Shown in pieces: positions 10,894-19,795 of a stretch of DNA of 64,000 bases. A program made the position numbers and the translations under genes. The stretch is from Pseudomonas costantinii (GTDB taxonomy: Bacteria; Pseudomonadota; Gammaproteobacteria; Pseudomonadales; Pseudomonadaceae), in assembly GCF_001870435.1 (NCBI RefSeq), contig NZ_MDDR01000015.1, forward strand, positions 23,305 to 87,304, given 5' to 3'. Position 1 is the first letter of the stretch. Every line of letters begins with the position of its first letter. The notes beneath the pieces are model-generated. The model was given only the letters and a program-made list of their open reading frames with translations, did not search any database and was not told the DNA's origin.

Positions 10894-10990
10894 CGCCACG
10901 CAGTGCTCCTGCGGAGGGACGGTATGCCCGGCGAGGGATCAAGCTGTTAAACTCGCCGCCTGCCAGATACCTGACCGAGCTGAAAATACC

Positions 10991-11347
10991 GTGGAAATCT
11001 TCAAAGAGTTTACCTTCGAGTCCGCCCACCGCCTGCCCCACGTACCGGAAGGCCATAAATGCGGCCGCCTGCATGGGCATTCGTTCAAGGTGGCGATCCA
11101 CCTGAGCGGCGACCTGGATCCCCATACCGGCTGGATTCGCGATTTCTCGGAGATCAAGGCGATTTTCAAGCCGCTCTATGAACGCCTCGACCACAACTAC
11201 CTCAATGACATCCCAGGCCTGGAAAACCCGACCAGCGAAGTGCTGGCCAAGTGGATCTGGAATGAGTTGAAGCCATTGTTGCCGGAACTCAGCGCGATTC
11301 GCATCCATGAGACCTGCACCAGCGGCTGCATCTATCGCGGCGAGTAA
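10991..11347 (+). CDS. queD: 6-carboxytetrahydropterin synthase QueD
   Basis: A 118-residue enzyme of the QueD/PTPS family, which converts 7,8-dihydroneopterin triphosphate to 6-carboxy-5,6,7,8-tetrahydropterin in queuosine synthesis. The three zinc histidines are visible (SAHRL and HGHSF), together with the catalytic Cys in [10 protein letters not shown] and the pterin-binding Glu in RIHETCTSG. Length is typical (about 118-120). The start is GTG at 10991. A good intrinsic terminator follows directly, so it is a single-gene unit or the end of one. Confidence 0.93.
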   Translation: MEIFKEFTFESAHRLPHVPEGHKCGRLHGHSFKVAIHLSGDLDPHTGWIRDFSEIKAIFKPLYERLDHNYLNDIPGLENPTSEVLAKWIWNELKPLLPELSAIRIHETCTSGCIYRGE

Positions 11348-11359
11348 GCCTGCGATATT

Positions 11360-11387
11360 AAAAAACCACCCCAGCGGTGGTTTTTTT
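11360..11387 (+). terminator. intrinsic terminator after queD
   Basis: CCACC and GGTGG pair around a CCAGC loop (11366-11380), extended by A/T pairs and followed by a run of seven T (11381-11387). The symmetric A-run on the other side means it could also work on the minus strand. Confidence 0.85.
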
Positions 11388-11445
11388 ATGCCTGACGTAG
11401 CACCCTTCCACCCGAACATTCCGCTCGGCAAACACGGAGCCTCTA

Positions 11446-12069
11446 ATGGAAAACACCTGGTTGGCCCAGGCCAAACGCTTGCAGGCATTGGCATCCACAG
11501 GCTTGCACTTTTGCACCGATGATTTCGAGCGAGAGCGCCTTGAGGAAATCGCCGAGATTGCCCACAGCATGCTGGCGCAACTGGCGGACGTGCCGTTGGA
11601 GCGCATCACCGGGCTGGTGCCGGACTTTGCCAAGCGCTATTCAACACCGATGATTGACGTGCGCGGCGCGGTGATCGAGGGCGACCGTATTCTGCTGGTA
11701 CGTGAGTTGACCGACGGCTGCTGGGCGCTGCCTGGGGGGTATGCCGATATCGGTTTGTCGGCGGCGGAAAACATCATCAAGGAGATCCGCGAGGAAGCCG
11801 GACTGACCGTCACGGCGAGGACGCTGTATAGCGTTACCCACAAGGCCAAGGGCTTGTATCGCCCGGATGTGCGGGACTTCTACAAGCTGTATTTTTTGTG
11901 TGACCGGGTGGATCAACTCGCGCCCATGGCCGGGTTCGAAACCACCGAGGTGGGCTTTTTTGCCTTGGACAACCTGCCACCGCTGTCCCGTGGGCGGACC
12001 ATCGAAAGCGATCTCGAGGCAGCTTTTGCGTTTCATCGCGGTGAGATCACTCAGACGCTGTTCGACTGA
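11446..12069 (+). CDS. Nudix hydrolase with N-terminal Nudix_N_2 helical domain
   Basis: A 207-residue protein. Residues 1-60 form the helical leader seen in YjhB-like Nudix enzymes. The Nudix box follows (GGYADIGLSAAE then KEIREEAGL): it keeps the metal-binding REXXEE-type core but has Leu where the consensus has the first Glu, which is usual in this subgroup. Such enzymes cleave nucleoside diphosphates linked to another moiety, such as ADP-ribose or FAD. The substrate here is unknown. A separate promoter is likely because a terminator lies between it and queD. Confidence 0.85.
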   Translation: MENTWLAQAKRLQALASTGLHFCTDDFERERLEEIAEIAHSMLAQLADVPLERITGLVPDFAKRYSTPMIDVRGAVIEGDRILLVRELTDGCWALPGGYADIGLSAAENIIKEIREEAGLTVTARTLYSVTHKAKGLYRPDVRDFYKLYFLCDRVDQLAPMAGFETTEVGFFALDNLPPLSRGRTIESDLEAAFAFHRGEITQTLFD

Positions 12070-12160
12070 TCCAATTTGTATCACCGCTGCACTGCTTTCG
12101 TGCCTGACTGGGCACAAAGAACACCCCTTCCGGCAATTCGTCCCTGTTTGGCTATAAATA

Positions 12161-12177
12161 CTGTGCACGGTGCACAG
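12161..12177. promoter_or_regulatory. palindrome upstream of codB, candidate operator
   Basis: CTGTGCACGGTGCACAG is a perfect palindrome with one central base, 84 bp upstream of the codB ATG and immediately after an AT-rich TATAAATA stretch that resembles a -10 box. A site there could block or position polymerase. The natural candidate regulator is the PucR-family protein encoded between codB and codA; this is inference. Confidence 0.5.
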
Positions 12178-12260
12178 CGCCTACCGTGCGCCCGTCACTG
12201 CCGCTGATTTGGCACGCGCGGTGCAATAGGCCTGCGTCACTCACTCAGGGAGCAAGGCAC

Positions 12261-13529
12261 ATGACGCAGCAAGAACCGGGCAATGATTACCCACTCAGTG
12301 AAGTCCCCTTGCATGCGCGCAAGGGTCTGGCGTCCACCGCAATGGTGCTGCTGGGGTTTACGTTTTTTACCGCGACTATGTTTGCCGGCGGCAAGCTGGG
12401 AGTGGCGTTCAGTTTCACCGACATGCTCGGCGTCGTGGCCTTGGGTAACCTGTTGTTGGGCATATACGCCGCAGGCTTGGGTTACATCGCCTTCAAGAGC
12501 GGCCTGAACTCGGTATTGATGGGCCGCTTCTGCTTTGGCGAAGTTGGCAGCAAGCTCAGTGACTTGATCCTCGGCTTCACCCAGATCGGTTGGTACGCCT
12601 GGGGCACGGCGACCGCCGCCGTGGTGCTGGGCAAGTACTTCGAACTGAGCCAAGGCAGCGTGCTGGTTTTAATGGTGGTGTTCGGCCTGGTGTTCTGCGC
12701 CACAGCGTACGTGGGGTATCGCGGGCTGGAGATCCTGTCCTACATCGCGGTGCCGGCCATGGGTATCTTGCTGTTTCTGTCGATGTGGGTCGCCACCGTG
12801 ACAGTCGGCGGCTTGGATGGCCTGCTGGCGGTGGTACCGTCGGGCGAGTTGGACTTGTCCACCGCGATCACCTTGGTGTTCGGCACCTTTGTCAGCGGCG
12901 CAACCCAGGCGACCAACTGGACACGGTTTTCCCGCTCGGCCAAGGTCGCAGTGCTGGCCAGCCTGATTGGATTTTTCATTGGCAATGGCTTGATGGTGTT
13001 GATCGGGGCCTATGGTGCCATCGTCTATCAACAACCGGATGTGGTGGAAGTGTTGCTGCTGCAAGGCTTCGCCATGGCGGCGATGGCCATGTTGCTGCTT
13101 AACATCTGGAGCACCCAGGACAACACCATCTACAACTTCGCCGTCGCCGGCTGCAATTTGCTGCGCACCCAACGCCGCAAGACCGTAACCCTGGCGGGTG
13201 CGGTGATCGGCACCCTGCTGGCGTTACTCGGCATGTACGACATGCTGGTGCCCTACCTCATTCTGCTGGGCACGGTGATCCCGCCGATTGGTGGGGTAAT
13301 CATGGCGGACTTCTTCTACCGCTATCGCGGCCAGTACCCGCGCCTGGCGGATGCACGTCTACCGGCGTTCAATTGGCCAGGGCTGGTGGCGTATGCCGTG
13401 GGCACCGTGCTGGCGTTCCACTCGCCGTGGGTAGCGCCGTTGGTGGGGATTGTTGCCGCATCGCTGACTTACATCGTGCTGACTGCAGTGCTGCGCGTGC
13501 GGGCACCGCTGACTGACGCGCCGGCATGA
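12261..13529 (+). CDS. codB: cytosine permease CodB
   Basis: A 422-residue permease of the NCS1 (cytosine/purine) family with about 12 membrane segments. Family landmarks are the N-terminal SEVPLHARKGLASTAMVLLGF stretch, FTQIGWYAW in the middle and the WSTQDNTIYNFAVA segment near residue 285. It imports cytosine by proton symport. The ATG at 12261 follows an AGGGAGCAAGG ribosome site; an earlier in-frame start at 12186 has none. Its stop overlaps the regulator start (ATGA), and codA follows, which makes the substrate assignment strong. Confidence 0.92.
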   Translation: MTQQEPGNDYPLSEVPLHARKGLASTAMVLLGFTFFTATMFAGGKLGVAFSFTDMLGVVALGNLLLGIYAAGLGYIAFKSGLNSVLMGRFCFGEVGSKLSDLILGFTQIGWYAWGTATAAVVLGKYFELSQGSVLVLMVVFGLVFCATAYVGYRGLEILSYIAVPAMGILLFLSMWVATVTVGGLDGLLAVVPSGELDLSTAITLVFGTFVSGATQATNWTRFSRSAKVAVLASLIGFFIGNGLMVLIGAYGAIVYQQPDVVEVLLLQGFAMAAMAMLLLNIWSTQDNTIYNFAVAGCNLLRTQRRKTVTLAGAVIGTLLALLGMYDMLVPYLILLGTVIPPIGGVIMADFFYRYRGQYPRLADARLPAFNWPGLVAYAVGTVLAFHSPWVAPLVGIVAASLTYIVLTAVLRVRAPLTDAPA

Positions 13530-14743
13530 ATCTGACCGTCGCCGATGTGCTGGCTCTGCCAGGTTTAGAGTCCATGCGCCTGCGCGCCGGGGAAGCGGGC
13601 CTGGAGAACGGCGTGCGCTGGCCCTATGTCGCGGAAAACAGCGGAATCGCCGAGTGGGTGCTGGGGGGCGAGTTGGTGTTCGTCACCGGGATCAATCACC
13701 CGCGTAATGAAGCCAACCTGTTGCAACTGCTGGAAGAAGCCTGTCAGCGCCAGGTCGCCGGGCTGGTAATCCTTACGGGGCCCACGTATATCCGGACGAT
13801 TCCCCAACGTTTGTTGGAGGCGGCTGAAGCCGTCGGCATGCCGTTGATCGAGCAACCGTACTCACTGAAAATGGTGCTGGTGACACAGGCGATTGGCTCA
13901 GCATTGATCCAGTCTGAGCAACTGGGCCGCTCGCGGCATGATGTACTGGAGCGTTTGCTGGCCGGTGATTATCAATCCCTGGATTTGTTGCTCCGCCGGG
14001 CCGCGCAACTGGGCATGTCGCTGGCGGGGCATTGGCAGATTGTGCAATTGCAACTGGACGGTGAGGAGTCGCTGTTTGCCCAAGGCGATGCGGCGCATGT
14101 GGAAGTGCAGTTGGCCCGTCAACATGAGCATATCAACCGCCGTCTGCGGCAGTTTTCGGCGCAGCATTATGCATCACTGCCCGTGTTGGGGCGGGCTGGA
14201 CAATGGACGTTACTGCTGCCGGCCAACGATGCCGTTGCGGCATTGGCCCATCGCCAGCAATTGGCCAACTGGCTGACCCCCTTAAACCTGCGGCTGGCAC
14301 CCTTGAAGCTGTTTATCGGCCTGAGCGCCGCCGCGCACCCGCCTGCACGCTTGGCTCAAGCGCACGACGAAGCACGGCAGGCACTGGCGGCAGCGCGGCG
14401 TTTCAGCGACCGCGCCGGGCTGTGTGTTTATGACGAACTGGGCGTCTTGAAACTGCTCAGCGGGGTGCGTGATCGCGCCCTGCTCGATCAGTTTCTCAAT
14501 GAACGCCTGGGCCCGCTGCTGCGCCACGACTTGCACCATGGCCCGAGCCTGATGCCGACCCTGGAAGCCTGGTTTCACGAGAATGGTAACCTTGTGGCCG
14601 CCGCCCAGCGCCTGGCCGTACACCGCAACACCCTGACGCACCGTGTCCAGCGTATCGAAGCCCTGTGCGGGCTGACGCTAGATAACGCTTATGACCGCCT
14701 GGACATCGGAATAGCCCTGATGATCTGGCGGCTGTCTGCCTGA
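13526..14743 (+). CDS. PucR-family transcriptional regulator
   Basis: A 405-residue regulator. The N-terminal PucR domain (about 5-120) has the VLALPGL and GELVFVTG patterns, a central region resembles CdaR GGDEF-like domains, and the C-terminal HTH_30 ends in NLVAAAQRLAVHRNTLTHRVQRIE. PucR-family proteins usually activate purine or pyrimidine catabolic genes in response to the substrate or its product. It sits between codB and codA and overlaps codB by 4 bp, so it most likely controls this operon, perhaps through the palindrome at 12161-12177. Confidence 0.88.
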   Translation: MNLTVADVLALPGLESMRLRAGEAGLENGVRWPYVAENSGIAEWVLGGELVFVTGINHPRNEANLLQLLEEACQRQVAGLVILTGPTYIRTIPQRLLEAAEAVGMPLIEQPYSLKMVLVTQAIGSALIQSEQLGRSRHDVLERLLAGDYQSLDLLLRRAAQLGMSLAGHWQIVQLQLDGEESLFAQGDAAHVEVQLARQHEHINRRLRQFSAQHYASLPVLGRAGQWTLLLPANDAVAALAHRQQLANWLTPLNLRLAPLKLFIGLSAAAHPPARLAQAHDEARQALAAARRFSDRAGLCVYDELGVLKLLSGVRDRALLDQFLNERLGPLLRHDLHHGPSLMPTLEAWFHENGNLVAAAQRLAVHRNTLTHRVQRIEALCGLTLDNAYDRLDIGIALMIWRLSA

Positions 14744-14770
14744 TTGTCTTTAGCCAAGAGGAACTTGCCC

Positions 14771-16006
14771 ATGCATATCATCAACGCCCGCCTGCGCAAC
14801 CGTGAAGGCCTGCATGATCTGCACCTGGAACACGGCCGGATCGCCAGCATCACCCCACAAACAGCGGCACGGACGTTAGCCATCGACGACCTGGACGCCG
14901 CCGGCAACCTGGTGATACCGCCCTTCGTCGAGCCACATATTCACCTCGACGCCACATTGACCGCCGGTGAACCGCGCTGGAACATGAGTGGCACACTGTT
15001 CGAAGGCATCGAGTGCTGGGGTGAGCGCAAAGCCACCATCACCCAAGCAGACACCAAGACCCGCGCCAAGAAAACCATCCAGGCCCTGGCCGCCCACGGC
15101 ATCCAGCATGTGCGCACCCATGTCGACGTCACCGATCCGGGCCTCACCGCGCTGAAAGCCATGCTGGAGGTGCGCGAAGAAAGCACGCACTTGATCGACC
15201 TGCAAATCGTCGCCTTTCCCCAGGAAGGCATCGAGTCCTACCGCAATGGCCGCGAACTGATGGAAGAGGCCATTCGCCTGGGCGCCGACGTGGTGGGCGG
15301 CATCCCCCACTTCGAGTACACCCGCGACCAAGGCGTGAACTCGGTGAAGTTCCTCATGGACCTGGCCGAGCGCACCGGCTGCCTGGTGGACGTGCACTGC
15401 GACGAAACTGATGACCCACACTCGCGTTTTCTTGAAGTACTCGCCGAAGAGGCCCGCAGCCGTGGCATGGGCGCGCGCGTCACCGCCAGCCACACCACGG
15501 CCATGGGCTCGTACGACAATGCCTACTGCGCCAAGCTGTTTCGCCTGTTGGGGCACTCGGGCATCAGCTTCGTCTCCTGCCCCACCGAAAGCATCCACCT
15601 GCAAGGCCGCTTCGACAACTTCCCGAAACGCCGAGGCGTGACCCGCGTCAACGAACTGCTCGAAGCCGGCATGAACGTGTGCTTCGGCCAGGACTCCATC
15701 GTCGACCCCTGGTACCCCCTGGGCAACGGCAACATCCTGCGGGTGCTCGAGGCCGGTTTGCACATCTGCCACATGCTCGGCTACCGCAACCTGCAAAGCG
15801 CACTGGACTTGGTCACAGACAACAGCGCCAAGGCGATGGCCTTGGGTGACCGCTATGGCCTGGAGCCAGGTCGCCCGGCCAACCTGTTGATCCTGTCGGC
15901 AGACAGCGACTACGAGGTGATTCGCAGCCAAGGCCTGCCGCTGTACTCGATCCGCAATGGCAAGGTGCTGATGAAACGGCAACCGGCGCAGGTAGAGTTT
16001 TTGTAA
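14771..16006 (+). CDS. codA: cytosine deaminase CodA
   Basis: A 411-residue amidohydrolase that deaminates cytosine to uracil. Metal and catalytic residues are in place: HxH at His56/His58 (EPHIHLDAT), His209 and Glu212 (HCDETDD), His241 (SHTTAMGSY) and Asp308 (GQDSIVDPW). The dimension and the EPHIHLDATLTAGEPRWN stretch match the E. coli type rather than the fungal type. ATG 14771 is preceded by AGAGGAA at the right distance; a TTG 27 bp upstream is less likely. It lies 27 bp after the regulator gene, last in the codB operon. Confidence 0.93.
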   Translation: MHIINARLRNREGLHDLHLEHGRIASITPQTAARTLAIDDLDAAGNLVIPPFVEPHIHLDATLTAGEPRWNMSGTLFEGIECWGERKATITQADTKTRAKKTIQALAAHGIQHVRTHVDVTDPGLTALKAMLEVREESTHLIDLQIVAFPQEGIESYRNGRELMEEAIRLGADVVGGIPHFEYTRDQGVNSVKFLMDLAERTGCLVDVHCDETDDPHSRFLEVLAEEARSRGMGARVTASHTTAMGSYDNAYCAKLFRLLGHSGISFVSCPTESIHLQGRFDNFPKRRGVTRVNELLEAGMNVCFGQDSIVDPWYPLGNGNILRVLEAGLHICHMLGYRNLQSALDLVTDNSAKAMALGDRYGLEPGRPANLLILSADSDYEVIRSQGLPLYSIRNGKVLMKRQPAQVEFL

Positions 16007-16015
16007 GAGGTTTGG

Positions 16016-18172
16016 TTAAACAATCGAATCGATGTCCAGTGGTTGCACCCTCCCCCGATCATTGTGGGAGGGTGGCGGGATACTGGCGACTTGGGAGATC
16101 TCGCGGTTTTCACGGTGGCTGAACCAACGTTTGAGGCTGGCTTGCAGGTTGGCGGAACGAGCATGACTGCCGTATACGTCGCGTGCTTCAAGACGACGCC
16201 AGCGTAGAGATTCCAAACGCTGGCGACTGGTGCGCAATCGATCGATTTCGGCGTTCAACGCCTGGTTATGTTCGTGCGCATAGCCACGCTGGTTCGGGGG
16301 GCGACGATGTTCAAGTTCACGATTTTTGTCACGCAGTTGTTGAGTCATGGTCTCAAGCGCATGGTCGAGTAACTCAAACTCTCTTGGTGTGACCAAAGGC
16401 CCTTGGTTTTCCACCGTTTGTTGCCAGCGTCGCAAGGTGGCCCAGGCCGCTGGGATGTAGCTGGCGGTCATAAAGTGCTGGTTGGCTTGGAACAGCTGTC
16501 TCAGCAGGTTCTCGCGGTCGGGCATATCGCCATGGAGTTGTATCGCACGGTTGCAGCCTGCCTCCAGGATCGACTCACAGCCGGGCTTCCATAGCACCGA
16601 GGATTGGGTGCCATCCGGGAGTTTGATCGGCATGAAATGCTGCTGTTCACCGTGATGCTGGTACGGATTGCCACCGACGCGCACCAGACCAGCGGCGAAC
16701 AAAAGGCCAGCCGGGGCGGGGGCGCTGAATAGCATCACGGCTCCTGGAACCCAGAGTTTCGCAGTGGTGTTCATCCACGGGGCTGGGACGCTGGGGACGG
16801 GGTCGTTGTGGTTGACGATGCGGTGGTGGACCAGGGATGAGGCGCCGTCGGTGAATTCCGAGTCGGCGGCGCGGGGGGCGCCATAGGTGTAGAGGAGGAT
16901 GTTGTAGTCACGATCAGGAGTGCGGCGTAGTCCTTCCGCCAAGAGCAACGCGATTGCGCCGCCCAGGCTGTGGCCGCAAATCACGATGCGTTGGCCAGTG
17001 TGGAACTGATCGAGGTAATGCAGCACGAATGTGCGCATCGCTTGATAAGCCAGGTAAAAACCCTCATGCGCCTGACCGACACCATCGGCAAAATCCACCT
17101 GATGGGCATTTGCGTCACGCAAGATATCGGCACCACTGACCGTACCCCGCACAGAGATCAGGATGACTTCATCGTGGTGAGTGATGAATGCCTGAGTGTC
17201 AGTACCGAACTTTTCATCGTCGAAAAAGTGCAGGCTCGCGGGATGCTCCTGTTGCTTCTCCAGTTGCGGACGATTTTGTGGGTACCGTTCAGGATCAAAG
17301 GGAAGGATCTCAAAACGCAGGGAGTAAGGAACCTCCTCGTAGAGCGGATAAAAACGCTGCACTTGCTCGGGGTCAACTCGCCAGGCGTCCTCAAATCCCG
17401 ACAGTTTTTCAGCAAACAGATTTCCAACCGTTGGGTCCAGCGGGAACGTCACTTGGTCAACCGGTTTCTTGGGTGGTTGCTGGCCAAAATCGCAGTAACT
17501 CAAGGCAGACATCAGGGCCAACTGATACAGGTTCAAGGCACAGAACTGGTCTTCAGTGGAGAGCATCGGGCGTAAGGCGCGTAAAGGTCGCACTTCCAAT
17601 ACGCTATGTTGATTGGGGAATAACACGACCCCTGTCAGGCTAGGTTGGGGAGGGCCAAACCCCAGGTCGGCCATCATTTTTAACGCATGACGTTGAGGGC
17701 TATTCGGTCTGATCAATTGCGGTGGTAGGTGGGCAACATGGCGGACCAGATCCCGGACTTCAACTTGATAAAACCGGTCTGCTTGCGACTGTGCGGGATT
17801 GCCTTCAATACGCTGGCCATCTTCGGTAGAGAACCGGGTTTGTTCGGCGCGAATTTGAAGTTCGGTGATAGGTAACGGGTACGTCCGGCGAATACGCAAT
17901 CGGCTATATGGTTCTTCCGATCCGGAATACAGGCTATCTAACTGAAGAACGACCGGACCGCAGTAAAACCCTTGTAACTTGGCGAATCCGTCCCCATTCA
18001 ATCGACCATCGTACTGTCGCCCCGTACTGTCGTGGATAGTGTACGGGAGACCGCCGTAAGCCTTTCCACTGCCAGCTTCATCGACCAGGCAGAAGCTCGC
18101 CCAATGTCCTTTCAACGCGCAAGCAGGCATCTTGCTGCTAAAAAAAGGTTGCTTCCAAACGTCCTGTTTCAT
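16016..18172 (-). CDS. type VI secretion lipase effector (class-3 lipase, Tle-like)
   Basis: A 718-residue protein with a class-3 lipase domain in the middle. The nucleophile elbow is GHSLGG (Ser402), preceded by VRGTVSGADILRDANAH. Asp457 (NHNDPVPSVP) and a His near 506 (NPYQHHGEQ) complete a plausible Ser-Asp-His triad. The first 200 residues resemble effector carrier regions, and a charged coiled coil (about 600-680) ends the protein. There is no signal peptide, as expected for T6SS cargo. It is last in the vgrG-DUF4123-lipoprotein-lipase operon, the typical layout of Tle phospholipase effectors with a lipoprotein immunity protein. The ATG at 18172 has a perfect AGGGAG site 7 nt upstream. 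Confidence 0.85.
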   Translation of the reverse strand: MKQDVWKQPFFSSKMPACALKGHWASFCLVDEAGSGKAYGGLPYTIHDSTGRQYDGRLNGDGFAKLQGFYCGPVVLQLDSLYSGSEEPYSRLRIRRTYPLPITELQIRAEQTRFSTEDGQRIEGNPAQSQADRFYQVEVRDLVRHVAHLPPQLIRPNSPQRHALKMMADLGFGPPQPSLTGVVLFPNQHSVLEVRPLRALRPMLSTEDQFCALNLYQLALMSALSYCDFGQQPPKKPVDQVTFPLDPTVGNLFAEKLSGFEDAWRVDPEQVQRFYPLYEEVPYSLRFEILPFDPERYPQNRPQLEKQQEHPASLHFFDDEKFGTDTQAFITHHDEVILISVRGTVSGADILRDANAHQVDFADGVGQAHEGFYLAYQAMRTFVLHYLDQFHTGQRIVICGHSLGGAIALLLAEGLRRTPDRDYNILLYTYGAPRAADSEFTDGASSLVHHRIVNHNDPVPSVPAPWMNTTAKLWVPGAVMLFSAPAPAGLLFAAGLVRVGGNPYQHHGEQQHFMPIKLPDGTQSSVLWKPGCESILEAGCNRAIQLHGDMPDRENLLRQLFQANQHFMTASYIPAAWATLRRWQQTVENQGPLVTPREFELLDHALETMTQQLRDKNRELEHRRPPNQRGYAHEHNQALNAEIDRLRTSRQRLESLRWRRLEARDVYGSHARSANLQASLKRWFSHRENREISQVASIPPPSHNDRGRVQPLDIDSIV

Positions 18173-18186
18173 AAGTTCGCTCCCTG

Positions 18187-18966
18187 TCATTTACACGTTG
18201 GATAAACGTCACAAATGCGCCCATCCGGCATTTTTATCGGCTTGAAGTCTGTGGTATTGCTACCGCAGTAGGCGGACAGATCTTCAAAGCTCTTACCTCT
18301 ACAACGTTTCCAGCCTCCCGGAACTGCTATCCAACTGTTGCCAAAAGCAGGTAACTCCTCCTCAATAACATTCAGTACCAGCCTGAGTATTTTCCCCTTC
18401 AACTGATCTCGTTGAGCACCACCACCCGCTTTATATTTTTCCGGTTTCCCCAGTTCATCCAACGAATTGCACTCCAGCATTTTGGTAATCGCATGTGAGC
18501 GACCTACCGTGCGGAAATACCATCGACATTGCCCTCGCAACTCCTGTACCCCCGACTCAGGCATTTCCGGAAAACCGTCCGGCAAGCGATCTGGAATACC
18601 AATGCTCGCTTTGTCCCCTCCTACGTCCGAATTACGCTTTCCCCACTTCGCATAAAACTCAAACTGCACACTGCTCAACACCGAAGGGCACCCCTCAATG
18701 GTTTCACTTAACGGCAACTCATAACTCACCCGGTTGGCCACAGGATTGAATTCCGTAAAAAACAGCTTCCGTTCTGGTCTCTTGCCCCGGCGTACCGGCA
18801 AGGTGCAGGTCTCACCCGTAGCGGGACGGTAGTTAGCAGCCGTTTTGAGTTCAAAATCCGGCGGCAAATCCACCTCCAGCGTAAAGCGATCAACCGGCCC
18901 CACCGCACACCCTGAAAGCCATCCCGTTCCAAGTGCTACTAACGCCCCAAGTGTTCGCCTACTCAT
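18187..18966 (-). CDS. lipoprotein, probable immunity protein of the lipase effector
   Basis: A 259-residue protein with a lipoprotein signal peptide (LGTGWLSGCAVG; lipobox LSGC), so it should be anchored in the envelope facing the periplasm. The mature part has eight or more cysteines (pairs such as GCPS, GQCRW, RCRGK, AYCGS, DVYPTCK), which suggests disulfides. No family was recognised. It sits directly before the lipase gene (14 bp) and overlaps the DUF4123 gene by 8 bp. Immunity proteins for T6SS lipases are commonly periplasmic lipoproteins, so that role is inferred. ATG 18966 follows GGGGGGAAA. Confidence 0.7.
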   Translation of the reverse strand: MSRRTLGALVALGTGWLSGCAVGPVDRFTLEVDLPPDFELKTAANYRPATGETCTLPVRRGKRPERKLFFTEFNPVANRVSYELPLSETIEGCPSVLSSVQFEFYAKWGKRNSDVGGDKASIGIPDRLPDGFPEMPESGVQELRGQCRWYFRTVGRSHAITKMLECNSLDELGKPEKYKAGGGAQRDQLKGKILRLVLNVIEEELPAFGNSWIAVPGGWKRCRGKSFEDLSAYCGSNTTDFKPIKMPDGRICDVYPTCK

Positions 18967-19795
18967 ACTTTCCCCCCAACCTGCGCCACTGTTCCGACAC
19001 CCGTTCAAAATGATCCCCCGGCGTCTCCCCTTCTATTGGCTGCCACCGAATGACACTGGCTCGCGTCGCCTCCTCCATCCGACGTACCACCAGGAATTCA
19101 AGCTGCTGCGGCCCACGCCACTGCCAGGCACGGGCTTGTTCCAGCACCTGCGCCAGCCAGACTCTGGGGTCCTGGAACTCGACCAAAGCAGCGAGGCATT
19201 CGCTGTGCTCGGTCAGCAGGTAGCGCAGGATATTGGCGTGCAGGATGGCTGCAGCCTGGGGATTGGGAGTGTTCAACCAGGGCGCGGGAACAGGCACCGG
19301 ATACTCACCTGGGGCAGGATTTTCGCTCTGGCACCAGTGGTCCTCATGCCAGTAACACACGCTGATCAGCGGGCCGAGGAATACCGGCAAATGCTCGTTC
19401 GCAAGATGAGCCAACGCCCGAGCCAGGGTGCGGTTATCGTGAAAGCGATACACGGATTGGCTTCCCGCTGGCCCGACCAGCAGGCGCTCGCGCCAGTGCC
19501 GAACCACGTCAGCCAAGTCTTCGTCGGGCAGACTGCCCAACCAGCCCCAGTTCGCTTGGGGGGTTTGCAGCAAATCGACCAGCGCAGGTTCGCCTACCTG
19601 ATCCAATAGCAGGATCAACGGCCCCGCCGTTGCCAGCTCGACCACGGCGGTCTCATTGTAGAAACGGCAATACTGCGACAGCGTACGGACAGCCAACAGC
19701 GCTTGATGCGCGTCGTGTTTACCGTCAAGGATCAGGCAGAGTCGACGCCCCGCCTGTTGCTGTTGGGCCATCCACCGGCCTGGCATGCTCTCCAT
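18959..19795 (-). CDS. DUF4123-domain T6SS adaptor (Tap/TEC-like)
   Basis: A 278-residue protein matching DUF4123 adaptors, which load a cognate effector onto VgrG and are not secreted themselves. Recognisable features are the RLCLILDGKHDAHQALL start, the aspartate-rich central LPDEDLADVVRHWRERLLV stretch and YRFHDNRTLARAL. Its ATG overlaps the VgrG stop by one base (TGATG) after a GGGAGGG site, which fixes the start. The order VgrG, adaptor, immunity, effector indicates that it mounts the lipase at the other end of the operon. Confidence 0.85.
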   Translation of the reverse strand: MESMPGRWMAQQQQAGRRLCLILDGKHDAHQALLAVRTLSQYCRFYNETAVVELATAGPLILLLDQVGEPALVDLLQTPQANWGWLGSLPDEDLADVVRHWRERLLVGPAGSQSVYRFHDNRTLARALAHLANEHLPVFLGPLISVCYWHEDHWCQSENPAPGEYPVPVPAPWLNTPNPQAAAILHANILRYLLTEHSECLAALVEFQDPRVWLAQVLEQARAWQWRGPQQLEFLVVRRMEEATRASVIRWQPIEGETPGDHFERVSEQWRRLGGKYE

